Of a DNA stretch of 64,000 nt, positions 27,864 through 36,191 are shown in pieces. The notes beneath the pieces were generated by a model. The model saw nothing but the letters and a program-made list of their open reading frames with translations, had not been told where the DNA came from and did no database searches. Within the stretch, counting starts at the first letter, position 1. Each line of letters begins with the position of its first letter. Both the position numbers and the translations under genes were made by a program. This DNA is from Sphingomonas koreensis (lineage in GTDB: Bacteria; Pseudomonadota; Alphaproteobacteria; Sphingomonadales; Sphingomonadaceae), in the NCBI GenBank assembly GCA_006438735.1, contig RCZF01000004.1, positions 419,521 to 483,520 on the forward strand, written 5' to 3'.

Positions 27864-28853
27864 ATGAACGATCAAAAGCGCGGTGTCGTGATGCAGCGGC
27901 GGACCGTTCCCTTTCCAACCTCGATCAGCGCAGAAGCGCGCGCCGCCCTCGAACGGTTGGTGAACGAGGAGGGTGTCCCGCTAAACGCGATGTACACGAT
28001 GCCTGCACCAGAGGATTATGACGCTTGGGTGTCCCTCAAAGCCGCGGCGAATGTGCAATATGCGACGGCGGTGAAAGGGCTTGCCGGAAGTCTGCGCTCC
28101 AGCGTCGAAACCATCGAGATCGATGATGCCACCATTCACGTCGCGACGCCGGAAAGGCCGTTCAGGACGGACCGGGCCTATATCGATCTTCACGGCGGTG
28201 CACTGGTCCTCGGGGGTGGAGACGCGTGCCGCGCCGGAGCACAGATGCAAGCCGATCAGCACGGGATGCTGTGTTACGGCATCGACTATCGGATGCCTCC
28301 TGAACATCCGTATCCTGTCGCACTGGACGACTGCCTGGCGGCGTACCGCTGCGTGCTGGATCGTCATGCGCCAACTGACATCATCATTGGCGGCAGATCG
28401 TCCGGCGGCAACCTTGCGGTTGCGATGCTGCTGAGAGGACGAGACGAAGGCCTTCCACTACCGGCACGCTTGGTTCTGCTGTCGCCAGAGGTCGATCTGA
28501 CCGAATCCGGGGACAGCTTCGAGGTCAATCAAATGGTAGACGTGGTTCTGCCGGGTTCACTCATGTCTAACAATCGCCTGTACGCGAACGGGGCGGATCT
28601 CGCGCATCCGTATCTTTCGCCCCTGTTTGGTGACTTGCACGGCTTCCCTGCAACCTTCCTGCAAACGGGCACGCGTGATCTCTTTCTCTCGAACACCGTT
28701 CGGATGCATCGTGCGTTGAGGCAGGCAAAAGTACCGACGGAACTCCACGTTTTTGAAGCTATGCCGCATGGCGGTTTTATGGGCGGAACACCGGAAGACC
28801 GCGAATTGGGCGAGGAAATCTCGCGCTTTGTTCAAGCGCAGTGGGATGAGTGA
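27864..28853 (+). CDS. Alpha/beta hydrolase, hormone-sensitive-lipase-type esterase
   Basis: Esterase of about 329 residues in the HSL family: the oxyanion-hole motif is HGGALVLGGG and the nucleophile lies in GRSSGGN (GxSxG); the catalytic Asp is expected in TGTRDLF and the His in MPHGGFMGG. The start is unclear: ATGs at 27843 and 27864 are in frame and neither has a good ribosome-binding site; I give the second. Base composition is visibly lower in GC, with more A/T at third codon positions than all neighbours, which suggests recent acquisition. Confidence 0.85.
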   Translation: MNDQKRGVVMQRRTVPFPTSISAEARAALERLVNEEGVPLNAMYTMPAPEDYDAWVSLKAAANVQYATAVKGLAGSLRSSVETIEIDDATIHVATPERPFRTDRAYIDLHGGALVLGGGDACRAGAQMQADQHGMLCYGIDYRMPPEHPYPVALDDCLAAYRCVLDRHAPTDIIIGGRSSGGNLAVAMLLRGRDEGLPLPARLVLLSPEVDLTESGDSFEVNQMVDVVLPGSLMSNNRLYANGADLAHPYLSPLFGDLHGFPATFLQTGTRDLFLSNTVRMHRALRQAKVPTELHVFEAMPHGGFMGGTPEDRELGEEISRFVQAQWDE

Positions 28854-28914
28854 AAGACTGGTTACACACAGTGCAATGCGACGGTCGAAAGGCCGAAAAC
28901 GAGCCGAAAGCCGC

Positions 28915-29817
28915 CTAAGGATAGCTCACCGTCATCGGCACCTCGGGGATCGGAATCCATTCCTTGTCGTCGCCCGGCACCTTGGCGAACTCGCCGGCGC
29001 GCCAGGCGCGTTTGGCTTCGGTGATGCGCTCGCGCGACGAGGACACGAAATTCCACCAGACGTGGCGCGGCGTCGCAAACGCTTCGCCGCCGCACAGCAT
29101 CACCCGCGCCCCGCCGCCTGAGCGCAGCGTCGCCGCGCTGCCGGGGCGCAGCACGTAGAGCGTCATCGGATCGAGCTGCAGCCCATCCAGGCTGGCATCG
29201 CCGTCGGTCAGATACAGCGCGCGCTCGTCGGCCTCGGCATCGATCGGGATCGACCCGCCGGGATCGAGCGCGATGTCGGCGTAGATCGTGCCGGCATAAG
29301 TGGTGGTCGGCGCGGTCTGGCCCCACAGGCTGCCCATCACGATCCGCGCTTTGGCGCCGTGCCCACCCAGCACCGGCAGATCGGCGCGCGCGACATGCTC
29401 GAACGCCGGGGCCATTTCCTCAGCCTCGTCGGGCAGCGCGATCCAGGTCTGGATGCCCGACAGCTCGGGGCCCTGTGTGCGCTCGGCGCTGGGCGAACGT
29501 TCGGAATGGACGATCCCCGATCCCGCCGTCATCAGATTGACCGCGCCGGGCTCGATCGTCGCGAAGGTGCCGAGCGAATCGCGGTGATCGATCGCGCCGG
29601 CAAACAGATAGGTCACGGTGGCGAGATTGATATGCGGATGCGGCCGCACGTCGATCCCCTCGCCGACCGACAAATGCGCCGGCCCCATCTGATCGAAGAA
29701 CAGGAACGGCCCGACCATCGTCCGCGCCTTGTTGGGCAGCGTGCGATGCACCTTGAACCCGCCGAGATCGTGGCTGACCGGGGTGATCGTCTGGAGGATC
29801 AGATCGTCGTTGGTCAT
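28915..29817 (-). CDS. Pirin family protein
   Basis: Bicupin of 300 residues with a mononuclear metal site in the N-terminal cupin: HPHINLATVTY supplies two His ligands, and HSERSPSAE the remaining His and Glu. Bacterial pirins act as quercetin 2,3-dioxygenases or as redox-sensitive partners of other enzymes; which holds here is not visible. The start overlaps the stop of the glutathione-transferase-like gene by 4 bp, so it is translated from the bolA-gst-pirin message. Confidence 0.92.
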   Translation of the reverse strand: MTNDDLILQTITPVSHDLGGFKVHRTLPNKARTMVGPFLFFDQMGPAHLSVGEGIDVRPHPHINLATVTYLFAGAIDHRDSLGTFATIEPGAVNLMTAGSGIVHSERSPSAERTQGPELSGIQTWIALPDEAEEMAPAFEHVARADLPVLGGHGAKARIVMGSLWGQTAPTTTYAGTIYADIALDPGGSIPIDAEADERALYLTDGDASLDGLQLDPMTLYVLRPGSAATLRSGGGARVMLCGGEAFATPRHVWWNFVSSSRERITEAKRAWRAGEFAKVPGDDKEWIPIPEVPMTVSYP

Positions 29818-30521
29818 GCCGAATCGAGCTCTGGATAATGGCGGAAGATGCCGTCCTCGTTGAACGCGATGCGGCGATCCGAGTCGAGATACGCCTTGAT
29901 GCCGGGCAGCGCCGCGACGCGGTCATGGAGCGCGACGAGGCCGGGAAGATCGGCTTCCAGCGTCTTCATCCGCTTGGGAAACATGTAGCGCAGCCCCTCG
30001 ATCAGCTGGAACAGCGAGGTGTCGATCGGCGACCAGCGCGCGCCGGCGATCCAATCGCCCGCGTTCGCCGCTGTCGCCTTTTCGAAATAGCCGAGGAACT
30101 TCGGCATGCGCTGCTCGCGGAAGCCCTTGGCGATGCGCGCGGCCTCGTCCTTCTGGTCCTCGTAATAGCCATCGAGCGCGACGGGATGGTGGACGTTGTG
30201 CACTTCCGCCACGAAATCGGTCACCGTCAGCTGCAGCTGGATCAGCCACATCGCGGTCGCCTCGTCCTTCGGCGCGAGCTCGTGCCGATCGGACAGCCAG
30301 GCGAGAATGTGCGCGACCTGCGCGAGCACGAGATCGCCGGTGTCGAGATAGGGGGGCGCGAACGGGGCATGGGTGCCGCGCGCCTTCATGTCCTTCATCA
30401 TCGCCTCGGCGCCGGACCCGCGCGCGCAATCGTCATAAGCGATGCCGTCGGCCTCCATCGGCAGCCGGACGAACTCGCCGCGCCCTTGGATCGAGGGCCA
30501 ATACCACAGCTTGTAGGTCAT
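29814..30521 (-). CDS. Glutathione S-transferase family protein
   Basis: Thioredoxin-fold N-terminal domain and helical C-terminal domain, 235 residues. The start MTYKLWYWPSIQGRGEFVRL has the Tyr and Gly/Arg residues that position glutathione in Sigma/Mu-like GSTs, and GDLVLAQVAHILAWLSDRH is the domain boundary region. The ATG at 30521 overlaps the bolA stop; the open frame beyond it lies inside bolA. Substrate unknown. Confidence 0.87.
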   Translation of the reverse strand: MTYKLWYWPSIQGRGEFVRLPMEADGIAYDDCARGSGAEAMMKDMKARGTHAPFAPPYLDTGDLVLAQVAHILAWLSDRHELAPKDEATAMWLIQLQLTVTDFVAEVHNVHHPVALDGYYEDQKDEAARIAKGFREQRMPKFLGYFEKATAANAGDWIAGARWSPIDTSLFQLIEGLRYMFPKRMKTLEADLPGLVALHDRVAALPGIKAYLDSDRRIAFNEDGIFRHYPELDSA

Positions 30522-30808
30522 GCAGGGTCTCCCGGTGCCCGCGCCCGGATCGCGAGCGCGTGGATGCGCGAGACCAACAGATCGGCGAGCGCCTGGTTCA
30601 CCAGCCGTTGCCGCTGCACCCGCGAAAGCCCGGCGAAGCGGGGCGATTCCACGACGACGGTGAAATGCGATTCGCCCGAGCCGTCGTCCCCCATATGCCC
30701 GGCGTGATGGTGGCTGTCGTTGATCACCTCGAGCTGCGACGGCGCGAGCGCGGCGGTGAGACGGGCGGTGATGTCGGCGGCGATCCCGCCGGTGGAAGAG
30801 GCTGTCAT
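30518..30808 (-). CDS. bolA: BolA family protein
   Basis: Small 96-residue BolA-fold protein that, together with monothiol glutaredoxins, handles iron-sulphur clusters and stress adaptation. The core HFTVVVESPRFAGLSRVQRQRLVNQAL is characteristic, with the HHHAGH segment giving the exposed His residue used in cluster binding. The stop overlaps the GST start by 4 bp and the gene is divergent from the J-domain gene 30 bp away; in other alphaproteobacteria bolA sits next to a J-domain gene and cobS, cobT. Confidence 0.93.
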   Translation of the reverse strand: MTASSTGGIAADITARLTAALAPSQLEVINDSHHHAGHMGDDGSGESHFTVVVESPRFAGLSRVQRQRLVNQALADLLVSRIHALAIRARAPGDPA

Positions 30809-30837
30809 CGCACCTATATAGGCCGTTTTGCCCGAGT

Positions 30838-31455
30838 TTGGAGCGGAACTTCCCTTTGCGACCTCCCCGAAAAGATCGCCCCAATGCGCGCTTCCACGGC
30901 CGCGTCGAGCAAAGCGACCGGGTGTGCGAGCAGCCCGGCTGCGACGAGCCCGGCGAATTCCGCGCGCCGCCGCTCGACGGCGTCGGCGCGGGCGATCGGC
31001 CGCATCCGTATCGCTGGTTCTGCCTCGATCACGTCCGTGCGTTCAACGCCGGCTACAATTTCTTCAACGGCATGAGCGCCGAGGAGATTCACGAACAGCA
31101 GCGGCCGTTCGCCGGCTGGGAACGCGAAACCCGCGCCTTTGCGCATTCGGGTGGCGATGCGCCGCCGCGCTGGGCCGATTTCGCCGATCCGATCGACGCG
31201 ATCGGCGCGCGCTTTCGCGCCAAGGCGGCGGCCGCGCGCAAGGATGGACGCCCCTTGAGCGACGGCGAGCGTCGGGCGCTCAGGGTGCTCGGCCTCAGCG
31301 CCGACACCGATCGCACGATGTTGCGCAAACGCTATGCCGAGCTGCTGCGCCGCTATCATCCCGATCGCAACGGCGGCGATCGCAGCCACGAACGCGCGCT
31401 GCAACAGGTGATCGAGGCGTATCAGCGCCTGAAGGGCGCGGCGGCGTTTGCCTGA
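30838..31455 (+). CDS. J-domain (DnaJ-like) protein
   Basis: A 205-residue protein whose last 60 residues are a J domain with the HPD tripeptide at residues 174-176 (YHPDRNGGDRSHE), the part that stimulates DnaK ATPase. The N-terminal half has CEQPGCDEPGEFRAP and YRWFCLDHVRAFN, which looks like a small metal-binding cysteine/histidine unit, and FHGRVEQS before it. There is no GF region or zinc-finger domain of DnaJ itself. The start is uncertain; only TTG at 30838 fits the N-terminal length. Close to bolA, as in related genomes. Confidence 0.85.
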   Translation: MERNFPLRPPRKDRPNARFHGRVEQSDRVCEQPGCDEPGEFRAPPLDGVGAGDRPHPYRWFCLDHVRAFNAGYNFFNGMSAEEIHEQQRPFAGWERETRAFAHSGGDAPPRWADFADPIDAIGARFRAKAAAARKDGRPLSDGERRALRVLGLSADTDRTMLRKRYAELLRRYHPDRNGGDRSHERALQQVIEAYQRLKGAAAFA

Positions 31456-31590
31456 GGCGGCAGTGCGGCACGTCATGCAAGCTTCTCGGGCGCTGCGGCG
31501 CGATCGGCTGGACGGCGCCGACGCGCCGCCCGTCCTGGCCCACGCCGGCGCTTGATTGCCGCGTTGCGACGGCAAGCCCGCCGCCTGCGC

Positions 31591-32250
31591 TCAATCGCGG
31601 TCGGGTGCGCCGAGCGGGAAATAGTGGCGGAACGGCCGCGCGTCCTCGACGCACCGCGCCACCGACGGCCGGGCGAGTAACCGCGCGCGATACGCCTTGA
31701 GCGTGGCGTGGCTGTCCGGGATCGGATGTGCCCAATCCGCGTAGAACAGCGCCGGCGCCGCAGCGCAATCGGCCAGCGTAAAGGCGTCGCCCGCCGCCCA
31801 GTCGCGGCCGGCCAGCTCGGCATCGAGCCAGGCGTAGATTTTGTCGAGGCCGCGACGCGCCTGTTCGACGCCCCAGGCATCGCGATGCTCCTCGGGACGC
31901 ATCGCATTCGCCACGATCGCGCCCATGACGTTCATCACGTAATTGTCGAACACGCGGTCGAGCTGGCGCACCCGGACCGCGTCCCACGGATCGGCCGGAA
32001 TCATCCGCGCCACTCCGGGGTAGAAAGCGTCGAGATACTCGATGATCGCGGTCGTCTCGAACACTTGCCGGTCGCCATCAACCAGCAGGGGGAATTTGGC
32101 GAGCGACCAGCGCTGCGCGAGTTCCGCGCCATTCTCCGGCGCGCTCGGATCGACGGTGCGGAAGGCGAAGGGCGTGCCGTTCTCGTAAAGCGGGATCAGC
32201 GCCTTCCAAGTGTAGGACGAGAACGGGTGACCGAACAGCTCGATCACCAC
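31591..32250 (-). CDS. Glutathione S-transferase family protein
   Basis: GST-like protein of 219 residues; N-terminal thioredoxin fold MVIELFGHPFSSYTWKALIPLYENGTPF with the conserved KFPLLVDGD and ETTAIIEYLD segments that bind glutathione, then a helical domain. The start is GTG at 32250, overlapping the stop of the RibD-like gene. It is the last gene of the minus-strand run that starts at 35355. Substrate unknown. Confidence 0.87.
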   Translation of the reverse strand: MVIELFGHPFSSYTWKALIPLYENGTPFAFRTVDPSAPENGAELAQRWSLAKFPLLVDGDRQVFETTAIIEYLDAFYPGVARMIPADPWDAVRVRQLDRVFDNYVMNVMGAIVANAMRPEEHRDAWGVEQARRGLDKIYAWLDAELAGRDWAAGDAFTLADCAAAPALFYADWAHPIPDSHATLKAYRARLLARPSVARCVEDARPFRHYFPLGAPDRD

Positions 32251-32906
32251 GCGCCCTCCTTCATCCGGCGTTGCCGCTCGGTCTCGCGCGCGCTGTCGAT
32301 CTGGCCGAACGATCCCGTTTCGACCGCGCCGGCGGGTTCATAGCTCGCGATCACCGCGCCGCCGGGCGACACGATGTGATCGACCAGCGTCAGCGTGAGC
32401 GGTGGCGTGCCCTCGCCGAACAGCCGCTTGCCCCGGTCGAGCACGAGCGGGAAGGTGTAGGTCACCAGCCGATCGAGCAGCCCGGCAGCGAGCAAAGCGG
32501 GATAGAGCGTGCCCGATCCCTGAATCAGCAGATCGGGGCCGTCGCCTTGCTTGAGTGCCGCGACGTCGTCCATGCCGCGCTGCCGGTGGCTGTTCTCCCA
32601 AGGCAAGTTCTGCTCGCCGCGCGTCACGACATATTTGTTCGCCGCGGTGAACGCCTCGCCCATCGCCGCGCCCTCACCCTCGGCATAGGGCCAATAAGCG
32701 GCGAAGATGTCATAGGTCCGCCGCCCGAGCAGCAGGTCGTACGGCCGCGAGAAGAACTCACCGATCGCCGCGCCGACGGTGTCGTCGGCGAGCGGGAACA
32801 TCCAGCCGCCGTGCGCGAAGCCGCCGCTCGGGTCCTCGCTCGGCCCGCCCGGCGCCTGGATGACGCCGTCGAGCGACTGGAAGATGCCGCCGATGATCCT
32901 ACGCAT
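32244..32906 (-). CDS. Dihydrofolate reductase / RibD C-terminal-like protein
   Basis: NADPH-binding reductase-fold protein of 220 residues (RibD_C family). Typical features are MRRIIGGIFQSLDGVIQAPGG at the start, LLLGRRTYDIFAAYWP in the middle, and GDGPDLLIQGSGTLYPALLAAGLLDRL. Members reduce deaminated flavin precursors or are uncharacterised oxidoreductases; the reaction here cannot be assigned. It overlaps the VOC gene upstream by 8 bp and the GST gene downstream by 7 bp. Confidence 0.88.
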   Translation of the reverse strand: MRRIIGGIFQSLDGVIQAPGGPSEDPSGGFAHGGWMFPLADDTVGAAIGEFFSRPYDLLLGRRTYDIFAAYWPYAEGEGAAMGEAFTAANKYVVTRGEQNLPWENSHRQRGMDDVAALKQGDGPDLLIQGSGTLYPALLAAGLLDRLVTYTFPLVLDRGKRLFGEGTPPLTLTLVDHIVSPGGAVIASYEPAGAVETGSFGQIDSARETERQRRMKEGAW

Positions 32907-33393
32907 CGGCGGTCTCGCCGGCGCGCGCCGCCTCGATTGTGGCGATGTCGATCTTCTTCATCGTCATCATCGCCTCCATTACGCGCTTGGCCGCCGCCTT
33001 GTCCGGATCGTCCATCCCGGCCATCAGCGCACGCGGCACGATCTGCCAGGAAAAGCCCCAGCGGTCCTTGCACCAGCTACACTCGCTCTCCGCACCGCCA
33101 TTGCCGACGATCGCGTTCCAATAGCGATCGGTTTCTTCCTGATCGTCCGTGAAGATCTGAAAACTGACAGCCTCATTGGGCTTGAAATGGTCGCCGCCGT
33201 TCAGACCGACAAAGGACTGGCCGAGCAGCGTAAATTCGACGGTCAGTTCGTCGCCCGCCTTGCCCTCGGGATAATCGGTGGCGGCGGCATAGGCGGACCC
33301 GACATGGCTGTCGGGAAACACGCTGGCGTAGAATTCGGCCGCGTTGCGCGCCTCGCCGTGATCGAACCACAGGCAGGTGGTCATCTTACCCAT
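32899..33393 (-). CDS. VOC superfamily protein, PhnB-like
   Basis: Vicinal-oxygen-chelate protein of 164 residues in the PhnB-like '3-demethylubiquinone methyltransferase' group (a historical name; most have no known activity). Visible are TTCLWFDHGEARNAAEFYASVFPDS, GLNGGDHFKPNEAVSFQI and CSWCKDRWGFSWQIVPRAL. I chose the ATG at 33393 since AAGGAGAG lies at the proper distance; the GTG at 33399 would sit almost on the ribosome-binding site. Confidence 0.87.
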   Translation of the reverse strand: MGKMTTCLWFDHGEARNAAEFYASVFPDSHVGSAYAAATDYPEGKAGDELTVEFTLLGQSFVGLNGGDHFKPNEAVSFQIFTDDQEETDRYWNAIVGNGGAESECSWCKDRWGFSWQIVPRALMAGMDDPDKAAAKRVMEAMMTMKKIDIATIEAARAGETADA

Positions 33394-33439
33394 CGTCACT
33401 CTCCTTCATTTGTTTCGGTTCGAGGTCGAAGCGCCCACA

Positions 33440-33524
33440 CCCGTTCGCCCTGAGCTTGTCGAAGGGCGAAGCCGCGAGCGCTTCGCATGATTAGCGCCCT
33501 TCGACAGGCTCAGGGCGAACGGGG
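33440..33524. repeat. Palindromic repeat (CCCTGAGCTTGTCGAAGGGC family)
   Basis: Left arm CCCGTTCGCCCTGAGCTTGT at 33440 and right arm ending CTCAGGGCGAACGGGG at 33524 form an imperfect hairpin of nearly 30 bp per arm, in the gap between the two VOC genes. This repeat family is widespread in sphingomonad genomes; no gene is disturbed here. Confidence 0.8.
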
Positions 33525-33536
33525 GGATCAGGTCGC

Positions 33537-34310
33537 TTACGCGCCGGGGCCGACGACGCCGACGCTGACGCCCTCGGGATCGCTGGCGACGATGATGCGG
33601 TCACCGCCGGGCACCTCGACCGGGCCGTGGTGAACGGTGCCGCCAAGCGCGCGCACCTTGTCCGCCGCGGCATCGATGTCGGGGCTGCGGAAATAGAAGC
33701 GCCAATCGGCCGGCGGCGCATCGGCGGGGCGCTGCATGATCGCGCCGATCTGCGTGCCGGCGGCATCGACGAACACATAATCGCCCATCGGACCCATCGG
33801 CATCTTGTCGGGATAGGTCCAGCCGAACACCTCGCCGTAGAAGTTCAGCGCGCCCTGCTGATCGTCGCTGTTGAGCTCGTTCCAATTGCACTTGCCGAGC
33901 CCCATACGGTCGAATGCGGTGCTGTCTTCCGGGCTGACGCCGCGCATCACGTAGAACACCACGCCTTGCGGATCGTGGATCAGCGCCATGCGGCCGACGC
34001 CGTCGATCGTCCACGGCGGCATGATCACGCCGCCGCCGGCCGCCTTGGCCTTTTCGACCGTGGCATCGACATCATCGACGCCGATGTAGAATTTCCATCC
34101 CGGTTTCGCGCCACCGGCCTTCATTTGATCGTCGAGCCGCATGACGCCGCCGGCATGGCCGCCCGGCGTCGTGATCATGCGATAATCCATCTCGCCGGCG
34201 GGCTGCGGCTCGATCGTCCAGCCGACGACGTCGTCGTAGAACGCCTTGGCCGCATCGGGATCGGCGGTGATCAATTCGTACCAGATCGGGGTGCCGTGGG
34301 GATTGGCCAT
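33537..34310 (-). CDS. Two-domain VOC (glyoxalase-like) protein
   Basis: Protein of 257 residues with two tandem VOC domains, each about 120 residues: GTPIWYELITADPDAAKAFYDDVVGW (first) and CNWNELNSDDQQGALNFYGEVFGWTYPDK (second). Such proteins are related to glyoxalase I and to CFP30B; the conserved metal ligands are only partly evident. It is 12 bp upstream of nothing in its frame but 11 bp after the DUF1428 gene, so it is co-transcribed with it. Confidence 0.88.
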   Translation of the reverse strand: MANPHGTPIWYELITADPDAAKAFYDDVVGWTIEPQPAGEMDYRMITTPGGHAGGVMRLDDQMKAGGAKPGWKFYIGVDDVDATVEKAKAAGGGVIMPPWTIDGVGRMALIHDPQGVVFYVMRGVSPEDSTAFDRMGLGKCNWNELNSDDQQGALNFYGEVFGWTYPDKMPMGPMGDYVFVDAAGTQIGAIMQRPADAPPADWRFYFRSPDIDAAADKVRALGGTVHHGPVEVPGGDRIIVASDPEGVSVGVVGPGA

Positions 34311-34321
34311 CGTCTCTCTCC

Positions 34322-34681
34322 TCAAAGGCCTTCGGTATCGACGACGCAGTCGAAGCCGCCGAAGATCATCCGCTTGCCATCGAACGGGATCGCTTCGGCG
34401 CCGGGCTGCATGCGCGGGTCCTCCCTCATCTTCTTCATGCCGGCGTCGCGGGTCGGCTTGTCGGGCCATTCGATCCACGCGAACACCACGGTCTCGCCCT
34501 CGCTCGCCTGCACGGCGCGTCGAAAATCGGTGACCTTGCCGTCGGGCACGTCGTCGCCCCAGCCTTCGACCACGCGGGTTGCGCCGTGATCCTGGAAAAT
34601 CGGCGCGGTCTTGGCGGCAAAATCGCGATAGGCATGCTTGTTGTCGTTCGGCACCGGAATCACGAAACCGTCGATATACAT
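34322..34681 (-). CDS. DUF1428 family protein
   Basis: Small protein of 119 residues, recognised as family DUF1428 (RNA-signal-recognition-like fold, formerly PF07237) by MYIDGFVIPVPNDNKHAYRDFAAK, GATRVVEGWGDDVPDGKVTDF and PFDGKRMIFGGF. The role is unknown, but such proteins are often encoded beside VOC and GST genes, as here. The ATG at 34681 gives the family start; the frame upstream is antisense to the GST gene. Confidence 0.86.
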   Translation of the reverse strand: MYIDGFVIPVPNDNKHAYRDFAAKTAPIFQDHGATRVVEGWGDDVPDGKVTDFRRAVQASEGETVVFAWIEWPDKPTRDAGMKKMREDPRMQPGAEAIPFDGKRMIFGGFDCVVDTEGL

Positions 34682-34701
34682 CGGCTCTCTCCTTGGGGGC
34701 G

Positions 34702-35355
34702 TCAGGCGGCAACCGGCTGATCGGTGAAATCGGCGAGGTGATCGGCCATCGAGCGCTCGAACGCGGGCCGCGATTCGCCGCGTGCGACATAAGCGGCGAG
34801 ATTGGGGAACTCGGCGAGCACCGCGCGATCGACGCCGCGCAGCACGCACACCATCATCAGATCGCCGACGGTGAAGCTTTCGCCATCCAGCCATGACTTG
34901 TCGCCGAGTGCGCGCGACAGGCCGGCGAGCCGCCCGCTGAGCGCCTCGATCACCGCCGGGCGGCGCATCGCCGACCACGGTTGATCGGCCTCGAAGATAT
35001 CGACCACAGCGAGCTGCATGACGAACGGATCGACCGAATTGAGCGCCGCGATCAGCCACTGGATCGCGCGGGTGCGGCCGGCGGGATCGTCGGGAAGCAG
35101 GCCAGGCGCCTGCTCGGCGATGCTGAGCACGATCGCGCCCGATTCGAAAATCGTCCCATCGTCGTCACGGTAGGTGGGGATCTGGCCGAACGGCTGGATG
35201 GCGAGGTGCGCCTCGCTCTTGGCTTCGGCATTGTCGATCAGCCGGGTCTGATAGGCCAGGCCGACCTCCTCGCATGCCCAGCGGCAGCGATGATCGCGAA
35301 CATGGCCGCGGGCGAAATCGGGCACCCAGCGATAGGCGGTAAGCGTCGGGGTCAT
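34702..35355 (-). CDS. Glutathione S-transferase family protein
   Basis: GST-like protein of 217 residues starting MTPTLTAYRWVPDFARGHVRDHR, with the N-terminal thioredoxin fold containing FGQIPTYRDDDGTIFESGAIVLSIAEQ and a helical C-terminal domain. The ATG at 35355 is preceded by AGGAGAGG; the longer frame would start inside the HxlR control region. It is the first gene of a minus-strand cluster (GST, DUF1428, VOC, VOC, RibD-like, GST), all of detoxification type, divergent from an HxlR regulator. Confidence 0.88.
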   Translation of the reverse strand: MTPTLTAYRWVPDFARGHVRDHRCRWACEEVGLAYQTRLIDNAEAKSEAHLAIQPFGQIPTYRDDDGTIFESGAIVLSIAEQAPGLLPDDPAGRTRAIQWLIAALNSVDPFVMQLAVVDIFEADQPWSAMRRPAVIEALSGRLAGLSRALGDKSWLDGESFTVGDLMMVCVLRGVDRAVLAEFPNLAAYVARGESRPAFERSMADHLADFTDQPVAA

Positions 35356-35401
35356 CGGGCCTCTCCTCGCGACTCGGCGTTTGACGATCATGCCGCGACT
35401 G

Positions 35402-35437
35402 GTTATGAAAAACAACTATGGAGTTAGAAAAAGTAAC
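35402..35437. promoter_or_regulatory. Two tandem GTTA-A5-AAC boxes, candidate HxlR operator
   Basis: GTTATGAAAAACAAC at 35402-35416 and GTTAGAAAAAGTAAC at 35423-35437 share 11 of 15 positions and start 21 bp apart, i.e. two helical turns. The second is an inverted repeat GTTA-N7-TAAC. They lie between the divergent GST cluster and hxlR; the second overlaps the first codons of hxlR. Sites of this GTTAC-TTTTT type are what I recall for HxlR-family proteins, so autoregulation plus control of the GST cluster is likely. Confidence 0.6.
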
Positions 35438-36116
35438 CAACCGAGCCGGAGGGTCGACGAAGCGTTGGTATGATGACGCCTGCGGCACGGCATTGGCGCT
35501 CGAACTGGTCGGCGAGCGTTGGGCGCTGCTGGTGGTGCGCGAATTGATGTTCGGGCCGCGCCGCTTCGGCGAGATCAAGGCGCAGCTCGGCGGGATCAGC
35601 GCCAATGTGCTCACGCAGCGGCTGGAAGGGCTGATCGCGGCGCGGATCGTGGCGAAGCGCAAACTGCCCTCGCCCGCGTCGGTTCAGGTCTACGAACTGA
35701 CCGATTGGGGACGCGAGAGCACGCTGATCTTCGATGCGATGGTGCGCTGGGCATTGAAGAGCCGCGCGCACGATCCCAGCCTGTCGCTGTCGCCGGCCTC
35801 GCTGATGATGTCGATGCGCGCGTTGTTCGACGCTTCGGCGGCGGGTGATTTCGCCGCCGCCGCGGGGTTTCGCTTCGCCGACGACGGCTTCGTGATGCGC
35901 GTGGCCGACCGCACGGTCACCGTTGCGCGCGGCGATCCGGCGGCGGGCGATTTCGTCCTCGCCGGCGCGCCGGGTGGGCTGATCCGGGTGATCTACGGCC
36001 GTCGCCCGATTGCCGATGCCGAGGCGGACCATATATTGACGCTGGAGGGAGACCGCGGGCTTGCCGCGCGTTTCGTCACCCTGTTCCCGCTGCCGGCGAA
36101 GATCGACGCGCCCTGA
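35418..36116 (+). CDS. HxlR family regulator with C-terminal sterol-carrier-like domain
   Basis: Transcription factor of 232 residues. Residues 15-105 form the HxlR winged helix (CGTALALELVGERWALLVVRELMFGPRRFGEIKAQLGGISANVLTQRL); the remaining 110 residues, with GFVMRVADRTVTVARGDPA and LAGAPGGLIRVIYG, resemble an SCP2-type lipid-binding fold attached in some HxlR regulators. Such proteins often respond to reactive electrophiles or quinones. It is divergent from the detoxification cluster and its start overlaps a candidate operator. An ATG start at 35418 fits. Confidence 0.9.
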   Translation: MELEKVTNRAGGSTKRWYDDACGTALALELVGERWALLVVRELMFGPRRFGEIKAQLGGISANVLTQRLEGLIAARIVAKRKLPSPASVQVYELTDWGRESTLIFDAMVRWALKSRAHDPSLSLSPASLMMSMRALFDASAAGDFAAAAGFRFADDGFVMRVADRTVTVARGDPAAGDFVLAGAPGGLIRVIYGRRPIADAEADHILTLEGDRGLAARFVTLFPLPAKIDAP

Positions 36117-36191
36117 GGCTCGATTTCGCCCAAGCATCTCGACTTCGCTTGCCGCGACCGGGTAGGGGGAATGCGACAGCAGGAAGCCTTT

